Origin: Kingdonia uniflora
Lineage: Eukaryota > Streptophyta > Magnoliopsida > Ranunculales > Circaeasteraceae
Assembly: GCA_014058105.1 (NCBI GenBank)
Contig: JACGCM010000560.1
Span: 2,976,001 to 3,040,000 of the forward strand
Direction: 5' to 3'
DNA length: 64,000 nucleotides
The translations under genes and the position numbers were made by a program. Positions 10,590-22,700 of the stretch are shown here, piece after piece. A model generated the notes under the pieces. The model made no database searches, had not been told where the DNA came from, and saw nothing but the letters and a program-made list of their open reading frames with translations. Every line of letters starts with the position of its first letter. Position 1 is the first letter of the stretch.

Positions 10590-12110
10590 CTGCTTCACAT
10601 TCAGATGTCCATTGAGCCTCTGTATTTGGTTAAGATTTTCCTCGCTTGGTACAACTACGGAGTAATAGGAATAGCTAACGGCAGCGGTCTGAAGATTTCG
10701 AAATGATACGGTTGATAGCGGTAATTTTGCCAATAAGTTTCTGAACGTCTTTCGCTATTTTTGGAGATGACATGTGGAGGAGAACGCGAATCTGATCTGG
10801 ATCGGCCTCAATCCCCTTCTTGCTGATGAGGTGGCCTAGAAATTGACATAAATATACTCTGAATTGATACTAATCAGGATTAAGATACATCCCGTAAGAT
10901 TAAAGAATATTGAATATTATGTTGAGATCTGTGATGTGGTTAATGGACTATATGCTTTTGCACAAGAGATCGTCAATGTAGACTTCCACAACTTTCTCAA
11001 GATGTGCTTTGAACATAGTAGTCATCAACCATTGATAAGTTGCACCCACGTTCTTAAGTCCGAAGGGCATGACTTTGTAGCAGTAAAGTCCTCTTTTAGT
11101 GATGAAAGTGATCTTTTCTTAATCTTTGTCCAAGAGTAGAATTTGATTATATCTAGAAGCAGCGTCCATCATAGATAGAACTTTGTGACCTGTTATGGAA
11201 TCAGGATCTGATGAATATTGGGAAGAGGGAAAATGTTCTTTGGAGTATGTTTGTTTAGATCGGTGAAATCTACACAAACTCGGACTTTTCCATTCTTCTT
11301 TGGGACAGCGACGATGTTAGATATCTAATCTGGATATTTGGCTTCTCGAATGAATCCCACTTTAATTAATTTCTCGATCTCCATGTTAACTTCATATCAA
11401 AATCACGGTGATAGGCGTCGTTATTTCTGTTTGACCGTAATGGTGGTTATGTGGATGGCCAATTTGTGATATGCCTTGGCCGGATCGACCCCAGGCATCT
11501 CTTCGAAAGACTACATAAAAAACATCTTGATTTAGTCATAAGAACTGAATTAGAGCATTTTTTTGTGCAAAATCAGCTTAGTACCGATGAAAGTACCTTT
11601 GCTAGGTCCATAATTGTAGATGTCGGTGGGTTCCTCCATAGAAGGTTGATCATCGGGGTGATCAACTTTTTGTAATTACTATGCAGCATACCTGTCAGAG
11701 GTATCAAGAATCGCAGAGACGATATTTTTGCAAGCCCGAAAAAGCTTTTGATTACCCCTGATCTCATAGATGCCGTCATTGTATTTGAAGTAGAATGCTT
11801 GATGATAGGTGGAAGGGTTTACTTCTATGTTGTGAATCCAACAACGACCCCTAATCCTAAGATAACAAGATTTGGTGTTAATCACGTAGAAGATGACGTC
11901 AGTTGTGGCTGGTCTTGCGGTAATAGGTAAGATGATCTTCCCTACTCGCTCTTCTTTAGAACCATTGAATCTACTGATATCAGTGTCACTTTGAACGACT
12001 TGATCGGCCAAACCCATTTGGTCGATAGTGCTCTAAAAGAGATTCTCAATACCGATGCCAGTATCGATCATCATTGTGTGCTTGACAAACTTCTTCATTT
12101 TGAGCATTGT
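10590..12110 (-). pseudogene. Protease and reverse transcriptase of element A
   Basis: The aspartic protease comes first. The active-site DTG is kept at 12057-12065, in the context MMIDTGIGIENLF. The end of the protease reads CYLRIRGRCWIHNIE near 11850-11800. The reverse transcriptase follows, with the catalytic YIDD at 10969-10980 in the context VEVYIDDLLCKS. Upstream conserved blocks include a match to VCVDFTDLNKHTPK near 11250. Frameshifts and stops split the gene into short pieces. The large antisense segments in this stretch are only shadows. Confidence 0.85.
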
Positions 12111-12112
12111 GA

Positions 12113-12997
12113 CTAATACATTATGATGTGGAAACTTGACATAGCTAGTATCAGAATCTTGAATGATATCCCGAGCAGGCGATTACTCGACTCAGGCAGA
12201 AGTTTGGCTTCTTTGTCTTGAGGTGTGAGATCGCAGTATTCGGACAGTCTCCTATGTTTGAATCTGTCAGAGTTGGTGATCTGATTGATCTCGATCATGT
12301 TGTTGTGGCGCATATTGTAGAGATACTTATCCTCAGCTTGATCTTCGACCTTGACAACTTCAAATTGCTTCTTATAGCTGCCATCCTTGTATGATTCCAG
12401 GTCGACAATATATCCAAACATTCGTCCCTCCTTGAAAATGTATTCGAGCAACCTCTGTAAAGCATAACAATTATCAGTAGAATTACGGTTTAACTTATGA
12501 TGCATACAGTACGACCAGTTCTCGATTGGTTCCAATGGTTGGGAGAGACGGTAGAGCATATCCATTGATAGGATTTGAAAAATTGTGGAGATTTGAACAT
12601 TCATCTTTGGGAGGACTGGATTGACTTATCGCCTTTTTGAGGATTGCCAATGTTTCCCTTGGCGCGTTTTTGGTCACTCTGATCATCCTTCGGCTAAGTA
12701 TTTCGATTTGTAGGTGGACCTTTCATAGTAAGGACAAATTTAGTAGATTTATGCCTTTTGGACATCATCCTTTCTAGGTCGACGTAACTATTGACTTTGG
12801 TGATCATATCCTCTAAGGTCGCAGGTTTGTTGTGGAAGAGATGCTTTTTGGCTTTGTAGTCGAGCTGGAGTGCATTGGTAAAAGTAGTAACAGTTATTTT
12901 ATGATCAAGATTGTCTACTTTATGCGTGAGCTCCAAAACTTCTTCACAAAAGCCTCAAGCTTTTCTTCGTGTGACTGTTTGAGATTGATAAGAGAAT
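12113..12997 (-). pseudogene. gag, 3' half, element A
   Basis: This is the capsid and nucleocapsid-like C-terminal part of gag. It reads ELTHKVDNLDHKITVTTFTN then LEDMITKVNSYVDLERMM, the retrotrans_gag pattern. Further on is SYCMHHKLNRNSTDNCYALQ, a Cys/His block that matches the 'CxFHxxxGHxTxxC' module of Tat-type gag. The frame shifts near 12690. The upstream half is separated by the nested insertion at 13004-15592. Confidence 0.8.
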
Positions 12998-13003
12998 ATA
13001 AAT

Positions 13004-15592
13004 TACCACACCTCAAAATCAAATAATTAGAGCATATCTAAAACCATGTCATCCAGGGCGTGCAGGTTGGGGAATCCAAAGATTCGCCCCCACAAATAAC
13101 CTTGCTAATAGAAAATAGCTCAGTCATTTACTATTGCAATATCATATGAGTAAAAAGAATAAAACGGGAGCAAAGATATGTATATTAACTGGAAAAATAT
13201 ATACAACATCTCGATAATGTACAATGTCAAAAACTAAGATCATACAAGAAATACTAAATCCATAACAGAATCTGCAGCTGCAAAATCGGTTCCAAATACA
13301 GCTGAAACCCTCAGCAAAACCAGTAACTACTCTGCCTCTAAAAGGGGAGAAAAATATGAGAATAAGCAAAACCATGGCTCACTAATGCCCAACAAAGCTA
13401 AATAACCTATACTAAAATGGTGCAGAGAAAGAGGAAAAGGTGAGTGAGATATAAGATATTTAAAGTACAATAATACATAAGTGCAAAGTAGAGTAAAGAA
13501 TGGATAAAAGAAGGGGAAATAGAGATTAGTTGGAGTGATGCGATGATAAAATGATATGATATGATTTGCTATGATATGATATGATATGATTCTAGAATTG
13601 CCCAACGACTGGGTGCTTATGATATGAAAAACCAAGTAACTAGACCCTACAATGAATATATGGGTTGATCAACGACTAATGCATACTAACCTTAAAGAGA
13701 TCTCAATTAGATACAAAGGGTACGATTGGGTTACCAACTTGACCACGCTGATGGATTTATCACTTGGTCAGAGTGTTCCGGGCTTTGCAACCCACGGAGC
13801 CAACGTCCGAACTTTATTTCACTTATTCCAAGGGATTTCAACCTCACAGAGGATAAGACGGGCACCTGAAGAAACTTTCTCATACCATCCCACACCCCTG
13901 AATGGGTAATAGATATAATAGTGTCTAACCTGAACTTTACCTACTATTTTAACCAGATGTAGGAATCCTAGGTCCTATCGAGGGTCAGCCGATGTAGAGC
14001 TTTGTTATGTATCCGACCCTGTTAAGTTAGAAGAATATAAAAACCTACACTACAAATAGATCCAAAGAATCAAAACAGAACAACCGCCATACGGCCAACA
14101 CACACCTAAGATAACCACATGCCAAAGAGAATGGTAAACAATCCTAACATAGCACACATAGGATAACCACCTTCCAAAGAGAATGATAAACAATCCTAAC
14201 ACAGATGAACAGTGACCACCCGCCATAACATCCAAACCACATCAGTCTCTGCATGATTAAAACACAACATTCATGAAAAAGGCCACGAGAATACCACACT
14301 AATGCACAACTTCCTAAGAGACAAAAGAGTTCACACTCTACATGTCTAACAAAGGAAAATATACAATATAATCCAACAATAGACTATAACTAAATCATAA
14401 ACACCTTAATGCCAAATGCATAATACTCTAACTAACACAGATTAACTAGTAGAGAAATTTAGCAAGGAAGGGACACTTGCCTGATGCAAACCGCAAATCT
14501 AAAAATCATAGGATAATCCAACCTCAACACCACCGGCTAACAATCAAACCAACACGAACAACCCAACACCTACAATAAACACCACACCACAAACACAAAG
14601 CCCTAAAATCAACCCAACAATCACAAACCCTAAAACACAAAGGATTACCACCGAAACCGAAATCAAATCGACAAGGAAGAGGAATAGGGAAATTAATCAC
14701 CAAAGAAGTGGCGAATATCAAACCCAACAATTGAATCACAACTTGCAAAGGAGCTAGAGAGGAGCAACGGATTCCAATTTGGAGAGCGAGTGAGAGAAAA
14801 AGTGTAAGTGAAAGAGAGATAGAATGAAATGGGTAATTATAACCATAATTTCCAACACTCATCTTGAGGCAAACCAACAACTAGGAATCACGTGAAAAGA
14901 CCCAACCTGGTCATCAAAACATGCCTCTGTTCGAACAGAAGATAGTTCTATTCGAACAAAATGAAACATGCACCTTATTCGAGCAGAAGAAGGCTTGTTC
15001 AAATAATATGGAATTGAAGGAAATCAACAGAACAGACATCTATTCGGACAAAAAAAATATTTGTTCGAATAGAATGAAATAGGTAGAAGTCTATTCAAAC
15101 AGGAAAGATGTTGTTCGAATAAAATGGAACAGATGGAAATCTATTCGAACAGAAACAAGTTTGTTCGAATAAAATGAAGCAGATAGAAACTTATTTGAAC
15201 AGAAACAAGTCTATTCGAATACAATAGGTAAAAACTGGTAAAAACTTAAAAAACCAAAAAGATTCCCTCAAGCAAAAACTAGGAAAAACCCAAAGGAAAA
15301 TCCTCAGATCCTCCTGGATCACACACCACACCACACAACCACTTAAAACAATAACAACACACCTCCACCAAGCCAACCATAGGCTCCCAAAACCTCAACA
15401 CAACCTCCTCCGCCCAATAACCACCGAAACCACCGAAGCACAGAAAATGAAGAAAGAAGAATGCAAAACCCTGATAATGCAATAAGATACAAATGCATGA
15501 TGAATGGTGATGTATGTAGATGCATGATGCATAATGAATAAAAAATGATAATAGATAAATAATAAAAAAATAAAAAAATCTGAGGCACTACA
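13004..15592 (-). mobile_element. Nested 2.6-kb insertion in gag of element A, probable solo LTR
   Basis: Gag sequence on the two sides joins exactly when compared with element B, which proves an insertion. The duplicated host bases are ataaatta (12998-13005 and 15592-15599). Read as a solo LTR on the minus strand, it begins TGTAGTGCCTCAG and ends TGAGGTGTGGTA, with the 5-bp duplication taaat; the ends are TG...TA rather than TG...CA. Read instead as a DNA transposon, it has 8-bp duplications and short imperfect inverted ends. It has no coding capacity. It holds an atgat microsatellite (13550-13592) and a repeated ttcgaaca block (14930-15230). A long LTR of a chromovirus-like element is my preferred reading (inference). 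Confidence 0.7.
14925..15235. repeat. Array of ttcgaaca motifs
   Basis: About ten spaced occurrences of (c/t)tattcgaacaga and (t)tgttcgaat in alternating spacing of about 20-25 bp, each built on the palindrome TTCGAA. Similar motif clusters appear at 59780-59940 and in the LTR of element D (60750-60910). The function is unknown; in LTRs such arrays may be protein-binding repeats (inference). Confidence 0.6.
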
Positions 15593-15599
15593 TAAATTA

Positions 15600-16539
15600 T
15601 CTTCTTTATCTCTGTTGTGAGCATATGTCTTGATAAACTGTTTCTATAGCTGGTTGAATGTGTATATGGAGTCTTCAGGTAGAGAGTGGAACCATCAGAG
15701 CGGTTCTTCCTACAGACCTGTGGCGAATAGACAACAAAGAATATGGTTGAATGGAGTACAACCCTAATGGATCACGGTATTGTTGAATGTGCTCCTTCGG
15801 ATCGGTACCTTGTACTTGTGAATTTTTGGAGTATGGAAACCTTTTTGTATCTCTATATCAAATAGTTATTTGGCAATCAGACTTCCTTATAACTTGTTAA
15901 GGTCGTCAGTAGTACCTAGAACTTGTGCTTTGATCAACTCCTTAATATGTTTGTCCATATGCTCTTGTGTAACATAATAACGTGTCGGTTGAGTGACTTG
16001 ACAAGGAGGTTGTAAATTGTGAGTACCAGTGCCTTTACTCAAACGATCTCATGCTGGAACTCGAGGTTGAGGTCGTTGTTCCTCCTCTAGATGTATGAAA
16101 CATCGGTGCCTCTGCTGACCTCAGAGTGAACTTCACCACCCAAATAAATGGAAGGTTGAGGCTCATTTCGAATATTCCTAGAAATAATTTTGCATGTGGC
16201 TCCTTGAGGTCCCAATCATTTCCGCGTTAAAACCTGGGAGGTTTCTGGTAGCTGATCGCGATCTCGTGTTAGAGGAGCCTATTGAGTGTTCTACAGAGAT
16301 TGCAAGGTAGTCTACATTGTTGTCATTTGATCTTCATGTCGCTTGAGCGCTGTCAACCGAGCTTGCCATTCGACATCGAGCTCCTTCTCGCGGAGCTCTC
16401 GGTCGAGTATTAATTGTCGCTCGAGCTTGTTCCATTTCTCCTTCTCAGTATTGAGATTCGCTTGTAGCTTATTTAGTTGTTCCGGCTCAACTGAAGGATC
16501 GTCCTGAACTCTGGTTGTTGGTCGCCTGGATGTTGGCAT
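15600..16539 (-). pseudogene. gag, 5' half, element A
   Basis: It starts at the ATG complementing 16537-16539 with MPTSRRPTTRVQDDPSVEPE, just inside the primer binding site. A charged helical stretch follows (ILDRELREKELDVEWQARLT). Element B starts its gag MVTSKRPTAG and has LTLDRELREKELN. Downstream (about 15960-15640) is the matching part of the retrotrans_gag capsid domain, heavily decayed. Gag forms the virus-like particle. The frame is closed by stops near 16310 and again at the nested insertion. Confidence 0.72.
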
Positions 16540-16597
16540 AATTGTAATTTACAGTAAAGTGAATGAATGCCTTAGGATATTGTGGAAATGATTTTTT

Positions 16598-16615
16598 CCC
16601 ACAGACGGCGCCAAA
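16598..16615 (-). other. Primer binding site of element A
   Basis: On the minus strand, directly after the 5' LTR, it reads TTTGGCGCCGTCTGTGGG. The TGGCGCCGT core is complementary to the 3' end expected for plant tRNA-Asp (inference from general tRNA knowledge). Element B has the decayed form TTTGGTACCGTCTGTAGG. Confidence 0.75.
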
Positions 16616-17230
16616 TATAATGGCCTAATTCGGTAAGCTCGAAGTGACCTGAAATTAGCTCTTACACCAATCTACCTCTGATAAAATCTAATGGAAAATA
16701 AGAAATGACACAGGTGTTTAGCATGGAAAACCTATGAATAGGTAAAAAGCCATGACCACGGGTTAAATTTTTTTGTAATAATGACATTTATTACTTGAAG
16801 CTGATATCTTATTACAAGTGCTCTCTAGACTTAAAAATGCTTGATCTTGTGAATAAGAAGTTTGAAGTTTTGAGAATCTAGAAAATATAGTTTTCTTGGT
16901 GATTTATCGTGTGATTTTCTGGTCCTTGTCTTTTCTGAAACTTTTTCTTTATATAGGTCTTTTCCATAGTTCTTCATTGTGCTGAAGTACTTTCTCCGAA
17001 CAATGTAGTTAGTGGCGGTTGACTGAGTAACTGCTGAGTTTGTGAGAGACAGGTATTTTGACTTATTCAGGGTTTTTTTATTTATGCTCGACCCACATTT
17101 TTTATTAGTTTGTAGATTAGGGGGCAATGTTGGTTGGAGAAGCCATGTGGAGAATGCGTGGGCCTGACATGGAGGTAGTTCGAACTGGAAACTGCTCGAT
17201 TTAGGTAAGATCAAGGGGTAGGCCCCTACA
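16616..17230 (-). repeat. 5' LTR of element A
   Basis: 615 bp. On the minus strand it begins TGTAGGGGCC and ends ...GGCCATTATA (TA for CA). A promoter-like CCTATATAAAG lies at about 16947-16957, matching GCCTATATAAGG in the LTRs of element B. It shares long blocks with the 3' LTR, such as gttgactgagtaactg. Confidence 0.92.
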
Positions 17231-18450
17231 GAAGAAATGTTTATCTCAATTTTGTTCGAAGAAGCTCGATCAATATAAATAACAACATTTGAATTTAGTG
17301 TTGATCAAGTAATTTCATTGATTACTCAATTAGAATTTATCACATTTTAAGTTTTGTCAAATTGGGTTATTCGAATTAGTGTGCAGGGTATCTAATTTGG
17401 TTTATTTTTATAGGGAAGGGATGCAAATGTTTGCTGCACTGTTAGGAGATGGTGAGAAAGTTGGGTTTGTTCTCAATGAATGAAACTAAAGAGGATATTA
17501 GTACAACTAATCTTAAATATTTACTGGTAATTTTTTACTTTTATTTGCTTAATTTTTGTTGTTGTTGAAGTATTTGGTGGTTTTTTTTTTGTTGAATTGG
17601 GTTTGTTGAGAAGTATGTGATAGTATAAATTTGGCTTTATTTGTCTTAGAAATGTGTACAAATTGGGTTCTTTGGAATGTTAATTGAAGATGTTTAAGCT
17701 AACTCCATTAGTCTTATGGGGTGTTTAACAATGGGTTTGGACTCATTTGGATATAAACCATTACATATTGGTCATAATAGTCAAAAATGAGTTTATGTTT
17801 AATGCTAAAGATCTTAATTGTGGCATGGTGAACTTTCAGACTTCTATTTGAGGCTGTTGTGATTTTTTGGTTTGTTGGATGTAAACTATAAGTCTTTGAT
17901 CCAACATGAATAAACCATAGAAAATACGGACGCTGGGAGAGAAGGGGCGAGTATTAAAAATAAAGAAGAGAGGAAAAACAAATAATAGTATTAGGCATTA
18001 CATCGATGCTCTTTTGGCCATTTCATTTCATCGTTCGAGATCTAAGTTAACAACGGTGGGATGGACACCAAGTTAAAAATAGGGAGTTTGCAAAGAGGAA
18101 CTCCTTGATGTCGATTAGAAGTTTGCGTAACATATAGAAATGTACTCAATACACTCATTGGCCGTCTTAGATGGATAATTAACTTGGTTGTATGGCTTAA
18201 ATTAAAATTTATCCATGACTCTGTATTGGGGTTTTGAGTTCAGAAATCAATCAAGCTGAATCTTCTACTTTAATGGGTTTTGGTATTCTCACTTTCTAAA
18301 AATATAACTTTCATTCATAATACGTCTAGAAAATTATGGGTGAGACATATTTTCATCTTTATCTCAGTTATCTATTTAATCTCTATATCAGTTTGACTTA
18401 TGTCAACTCTAGATTACTTATAGGTTTATTACTATATAGATATTTAATAC
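17231..18450. other. Spacer, no gene recognised
   Basis: AT-rich sequence between elements A and C. Joined to 239-556 it would restore the pre-insertion locus. I see no open frame of note, no inverted ends and no RNA gene. Confidence 0.5.
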
Positions 18451-18676
18451 TGTTAGGAGTTGGATCCAAGCCCAAGCTAGGAACCTAACAGGGTTGGGGT
18501 GTCCTATACAAACTCTTAACAAGCCCATAAGCCCGATAGGGTTATGGAGAGAGTATGAGTAGATTAGGTAACTTATATTGTAGGGTTACTAATATATATA
18601 TATTATATATATAATATATATATATATATCTGTATTATGTACTGTTATATTGCTCTAGATTGATTATCTCTCAACA
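18451..18676 (+). repeat. 5' LTR of element C
   Basis: 226 bp, beginning TGTTAGGAGTT and ending CTCTCAACA. Compared with the 3' LTR it has lost a segment of about 66 bp between two gtac repeats. An (AT)n tract (18592-18630) has expanded relative to the 3' copy. Confidence 0.88.
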
Positions 18677-19185
18677 CGTTATTAACACGCAAGCTCTAAG
18701 AACGTGGAGAGCAGAGAATTACCTTCTAATAAGAGTTTTCAGAGAAACCAGGCGATTAAGAGAAGAGGTATTTTATAAGTTTTTGAATACATATTCAATC
18801 TCTTTTAGATCTATACTATATGATAGATTATCATGGTTAAAAAACATATTTTCTCTATTTTTTAAGATTAAAAATGAGGGTTTTTGGTCATTTTTACCCT
18901 AGATAAAATGATGTATTCAAACTTGTATATCTTTCTCTGTGAACATCAGATAGGGTCATGACCACTTTAGTTGGATAGCCTACTCTAAGAGCTTTCTAAC
19001 GGTATATGGCATGTTTCTGGGAGATGTCCCAATCGCCAAGAATAGCATATTGAATCTAGGATGTTTCACGGCCAAAAATGGAATTTTTTTTGTCGATGAC
19101 GTTAGCATTATTATTTTTTATTTTTGAAAATTATCTAATGTGACATCATCATTATCCACTATAATGTTAGCAGTGATATGTATCG

Positions 19186-19510
19186 AGGACACGTGGCATG
19201 CATGGCACGTGCGCGACACGCGTGACATGCTTGGCACATGCGTGGCACATATGGCATGCATGGCACGTGTTATGACACGTGGCAGTCACTGGATTATCAC
19301 CGATCGGTCACTGGAGATGGGACGCCAGCCGAACGTCGGAAGTTTGCCAAAGTACTGGCCAAAATATTTAGTGGATGGTAGCCGGAATATTCGCCGAATG
19401 GCCACCAGAACGGCCACCAAAACAGTGACTTGGCAGACACGTGCGTGACACTTGTACAGCCCGTGTGTGTGGCACGTGTGTAACCCGTACGTATGGCTCA
19501 TGTGACTTGT
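19186..19510. promoter_or_regulatory. Cluster of CACGTG (G-box/ABRE-like) motifs in the leader of element C
   Basis: gacacgtggcatgcatggca starts the cluster. CACGTG occurs at about 19190, 19205, 19265, 19277, 19438 and 19475, within degenerate repeats of ggca(c/t)g(t/c)g and gcgtgacac. ACACGTGGC is the consensus abscisic-acid response and bZIP/bHLH site. It lies downstream of the LTR, so a regulatory role is only a possibility. Confidence 0.5.
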
Positions 19511-20526
19511 GCATACGTGGCATATGGTAGACTGGGTCAGATCGGTTCAGACCAAGTCAACCCGGTCCTGGCCTTGACCCAGACTAAGTCAGACCGGTCC
19601 AGACACTAAAACGGCTATAAATAACCCAATTTTTGGTCCAATTTAGCCCAATTTTTCTTAGAAAATTCCTATTGACTGGACCTACCTGTGGGGGACCCAT
19701 TTTTTTTTTCTGCCTCCTCGTATAAGAACATTGGCTCACTTATTATGTAATATAAGTACATGATGTAATACCTATTTAAATATTTTACGATAGCTTATAG
19801 AATATTACTAGTATGCCCCTTAGATACTAATTATCATGATCAGGGATCACTGATAATATGAAACCAAGACTAATTTTGTATACGACTGTAAGTCATATCT
19901 AAATCACAGTTAATTGTCATAGACAAATAACTTGAGTTCAATTGACTTAGTCTTATTTCTAAAAACTTGGTGTTTGAGGAACCAATTTTTCATATCTAGG
20001 TACAATTAGATGTTATATAATAACATTTAGAGGTATATATACACTAATAGTAACGTATAGTACCTTAAAATATTAGTTCAAAGACAAGACTAATCTACTT
20101 ATCTTGTGAACTCAGTAGGTTTCGGGGTGAGACTACTTGTCATCTAAACATCTAATAGTACCCCTCATATTCATAGCAAATAGGGTCATTTGGCTAGAAT
20201 ATACTAACCTTATTGAACTAGAGGGCTTAGAAATCCCTAGTTGTAAGAATAAGCAACGCACACATCTAGTAGTTTTTGAATAACGATATTGGCTAAGATT
20301 CTATTAAAGCACACATCTAAGATTAAGATCATCATTTTACAGGGTAAAATTGGGATTTAATCATTAGAAAAGAATTTTATGAGTATTAGAATATTAACAA
20401 GGTTCCACTATAACATGATTAAGAATAATTATTTTTTGTTATTCTAAGAACTATGATCTGTCTTTAATGCATTTGATATGTTTATCATGAATTGTTACTG
20501 ATTACAATTTATATTTTACATTACAG

Positions 20527-21236
20527 ATGTTTGTGAAACTGAAAAATGTTGAATTTCTACCATTACTGTTCACTGGAGCCAATTATCTCAGTTGGTGCAT
20601 TGACGCCAACTTATTCTTGAAGTTTCTTGGTCTGTAGAAGACCATCGTTATTGGCAATAAGGAAGATCCCCTAGACAAAGCAAGGGCTTTGTTTATCCTC
20701 CATCATCATATTAAGGATGACCTCAGGACTAAATGCGTCAACAAGGTTGAGCCAGCTGACTTATGGGCAAGCATGAAGGGACGTTATGGTCATCAAAAAA
20801 CCATTATGCTCCCAAAAGTGATGCACCAATGGAATACCCTTAGATTCTAAGATTTTAGGACGGTCGCTAATTACAAATCAGCAATTCATAAAATCACTTC
20901 TACACTTGAGCTGTGTGAGAAGAAAGTCGTTGATGCTGAAATGGTAGAAAATACTCTATCAACCTTCCATAAAGGCAATATTGCAATTCAAAGTTAATAT
21001 CAGCGAAAGAACTTGATGACTCATAACATCTTGATTCAGGCACTGCTCCTCTCTGAGTATAACGATGAACTTTTGATAAAGAATCATGCTATGCGGTCTT
21101 CTGAGAGTACGGCATTGCCTGCGTCAAACAATGTTTAGTTTTGGAGAAACAACTCTGCACGTCAGGGACAAAGATATAGAAGGGGTAGGGGAGGATACCA
21201 GGGGTACAGGAAGGGCGGGAACCAGAAACCCTTCTG
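20527..21236 (+). pseudogene. gag of copia element C
   Basis: From ATG 20527 the reading gives MFVKLKNVEFLPLLFTGANY, LSWCIDANLFLKFLGL, then KARALFILHHHIKDDL, WASMKGRYGHQKTIMLP and ITSTLELCEKKVVDAEM. It ends in an Arg/Gly-rich tail (RQGQRYRRGRGGYQGYRKGG). This is the plant copia gag of the UBN2/DUF4219 type. In-frame stops lie at 20636 (TAG), 20848 (TAA), 20995 (TAA) and 21136 (TAG), each explained by one transition from Gln or Trp. It would form the particle that packages the RNA. Confidence 0.85.
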
Positions 21237-21379
21237 ATTATTCCAATTTGTTATAAATTGTGATTATTCAAATTTCTTGCTTGTAAAGTAGTTAAATTTT
21301 AAGTATGATAGTTGATCTACTATATACAACTCGCCTATGTATATATCTTCTCATTGAGCATGGCCGATAATCGGATGAG

Positions 21380-21560
21380 TGGCGGCATATGTATAAGAAA
21401 TATTAGTACAACGCATTCGATCATTTTAAGATATAAATATATTTCTTGTCTAACCTTGTGCATCGGGGATGACACAAATATCATTGGCACGACCAACATG
21501 ATAGAATGCACTAAGTACGTCACGCCATTACTCCCTAATGGTACGATACAAGGTATCTAA
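21380..21560 (+). pseudogene. Protease region of copia element C
   Basis: The reading GGICIRNISTTHSIIL then YISCLTLCIGDDTNIIGTTN and YVTPLLPNGTIQGI matches the copia protease pattern 'DSxxTxxIL...VLPxGTxI'. The catalytic Asp-Ser/Thr-Gly position here reads Asn-Ile-Ser, so the active site is lost. The open stretch runs from 21312 to 21560. Confidence 0.7.
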
Positions 21561-21599
21561 TCCACTTTATAAACTAATAAATCCAGCCAAATTTTATTG

Positions 21600-22700
21600 A
21601 CTTTAGGGAGATACATGATAATGCTTATCACGTAATGACTATCGGGGAAAATGACAGACAAGGTTATGTGCATTTGCTTAATGTCTAAAAGTTAGCACAC
21701 GCTATTGGAACGGCTTCCAATACACTCTTCAAGGCTCAGATAGTGAGGAAGATTATCGGGAAAGCATCTCAACTTTCCTTAAAAGGAGATAAGATCCAAA
21801 GAGTGTACGTGCAACGATTTCTCTCTAGGAAAGTCTATTATTTCATCCCAATATAACCAATGTGGAGTGTGATCTCTAGCTTTTGCCCCAAACACATCCA
21901 TGGAGATACATGTAGACCTTTGCATCCACATAGTAGCCTACTTGAATATTTATAGTCATAAAAGATACATCTAGGGGATTGTCTTACGTTTGTCTACTCA
22001 TAAACTACTCATAAAATCTAGGAATGCAACGTTACCACGACTTCTCACTTAGATCATTCGATAACAGGCTCAGTTTATAGATTAACTAATTAAAGTCGAT
22101 CGATGCGACTTGACTGGGGCTTGGGAGTTAGACTCACAAGCTTATAATGATTATTTTACTGTTAAAATAGATAGATGATTGAGCATCGTGAGTACCCCAT
22201 ACCATACCTATCTCGGGATTGGCAGAGAACCTAATCAAGCGATTTAGGATAATCGCTAGGGTACTGTTATTATTATCACAACTTCTGGCTAGTATGTGGG
22301 ATATACATTCTTGCTCCATAACACTAATTTGGGTTCATCTCTTAGCAAATCATAAAATTATATTTTCCCAAAAGCGGCTAGTAACTGGGAAGGAGCCCGG
22401 TGTCGCCCATCGATGAACATTTAGATGTTCCGTATAGGTGCCAATCGCACTACAATATATAAAGATATGACCCTCAACGTTAGCCTAGTATTATGTAGGT
22501 CATGATTCGTATTTATCGCCGGATATTTAGACCCACTAGCGACGTATATACTGTAGGGTAGATAATTGTCACTTTGATGAGACGATATTCGCAATATTGA
22601 GGGGAGATATGACAGTCAATACTGAGGATGTTTCCAAGAGGTATTAGAAAATACTATCGTTGTCTCATCTAGATCCCTATACATAAGTTAGATGACAATA
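21600..22700 (+). pseudogene. Integrase region of copia element C
   Basis: Scattered matches to copia integrase remain: SRGLSYVCLLINYS near 21970, MAENLIKRFRIIARVLLL at 22219-22272 (normally LAESLIKRIxLIARPLLM, including the catalytic Glu), and SGVAH-like and VGHDSYLSP pieces to about 22530. Stops and frame slips occur every few dozen bases. Assignment rests on order and these motifs. Confidence 0.65.

Larger units (their letters stand above)
557..17230 (-). mobile_element. Ty3/gypsy Tat-type LTR retrotransposon, element A (decayed)
   Basis: This is a complete element read on the minus strand, bounded by LTRs at 557-1147 (3') and 16616-17230 (5'). Perfect 5-bp target duplications gaaga lie at 552-556 and 17231-17235. 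In element order it holds the primer binding site, gag (interrupted by a nested insertion at 13004-15592), PR, RT, RNase H, integrase, about 160-bp tandem repeats, two regions of antisense genes, a polypurine tract and the LTR. The archaeal-type RNase H, the lack of a chromodomain and the antisense extra genes point to the Tat lineage (family knowledge). It is the same family as element B, in opposite orientation. All sense ORFs are broken. Confidence 0.93.

Noticed and set aside
14524..15624. Several minus-strand open frames (up to 118 codons)
   Set aside because: They lie in the solo-LTR-like insertion, are rich in Cys, Trp and Phe with no domain, and overlap one another in different frames.
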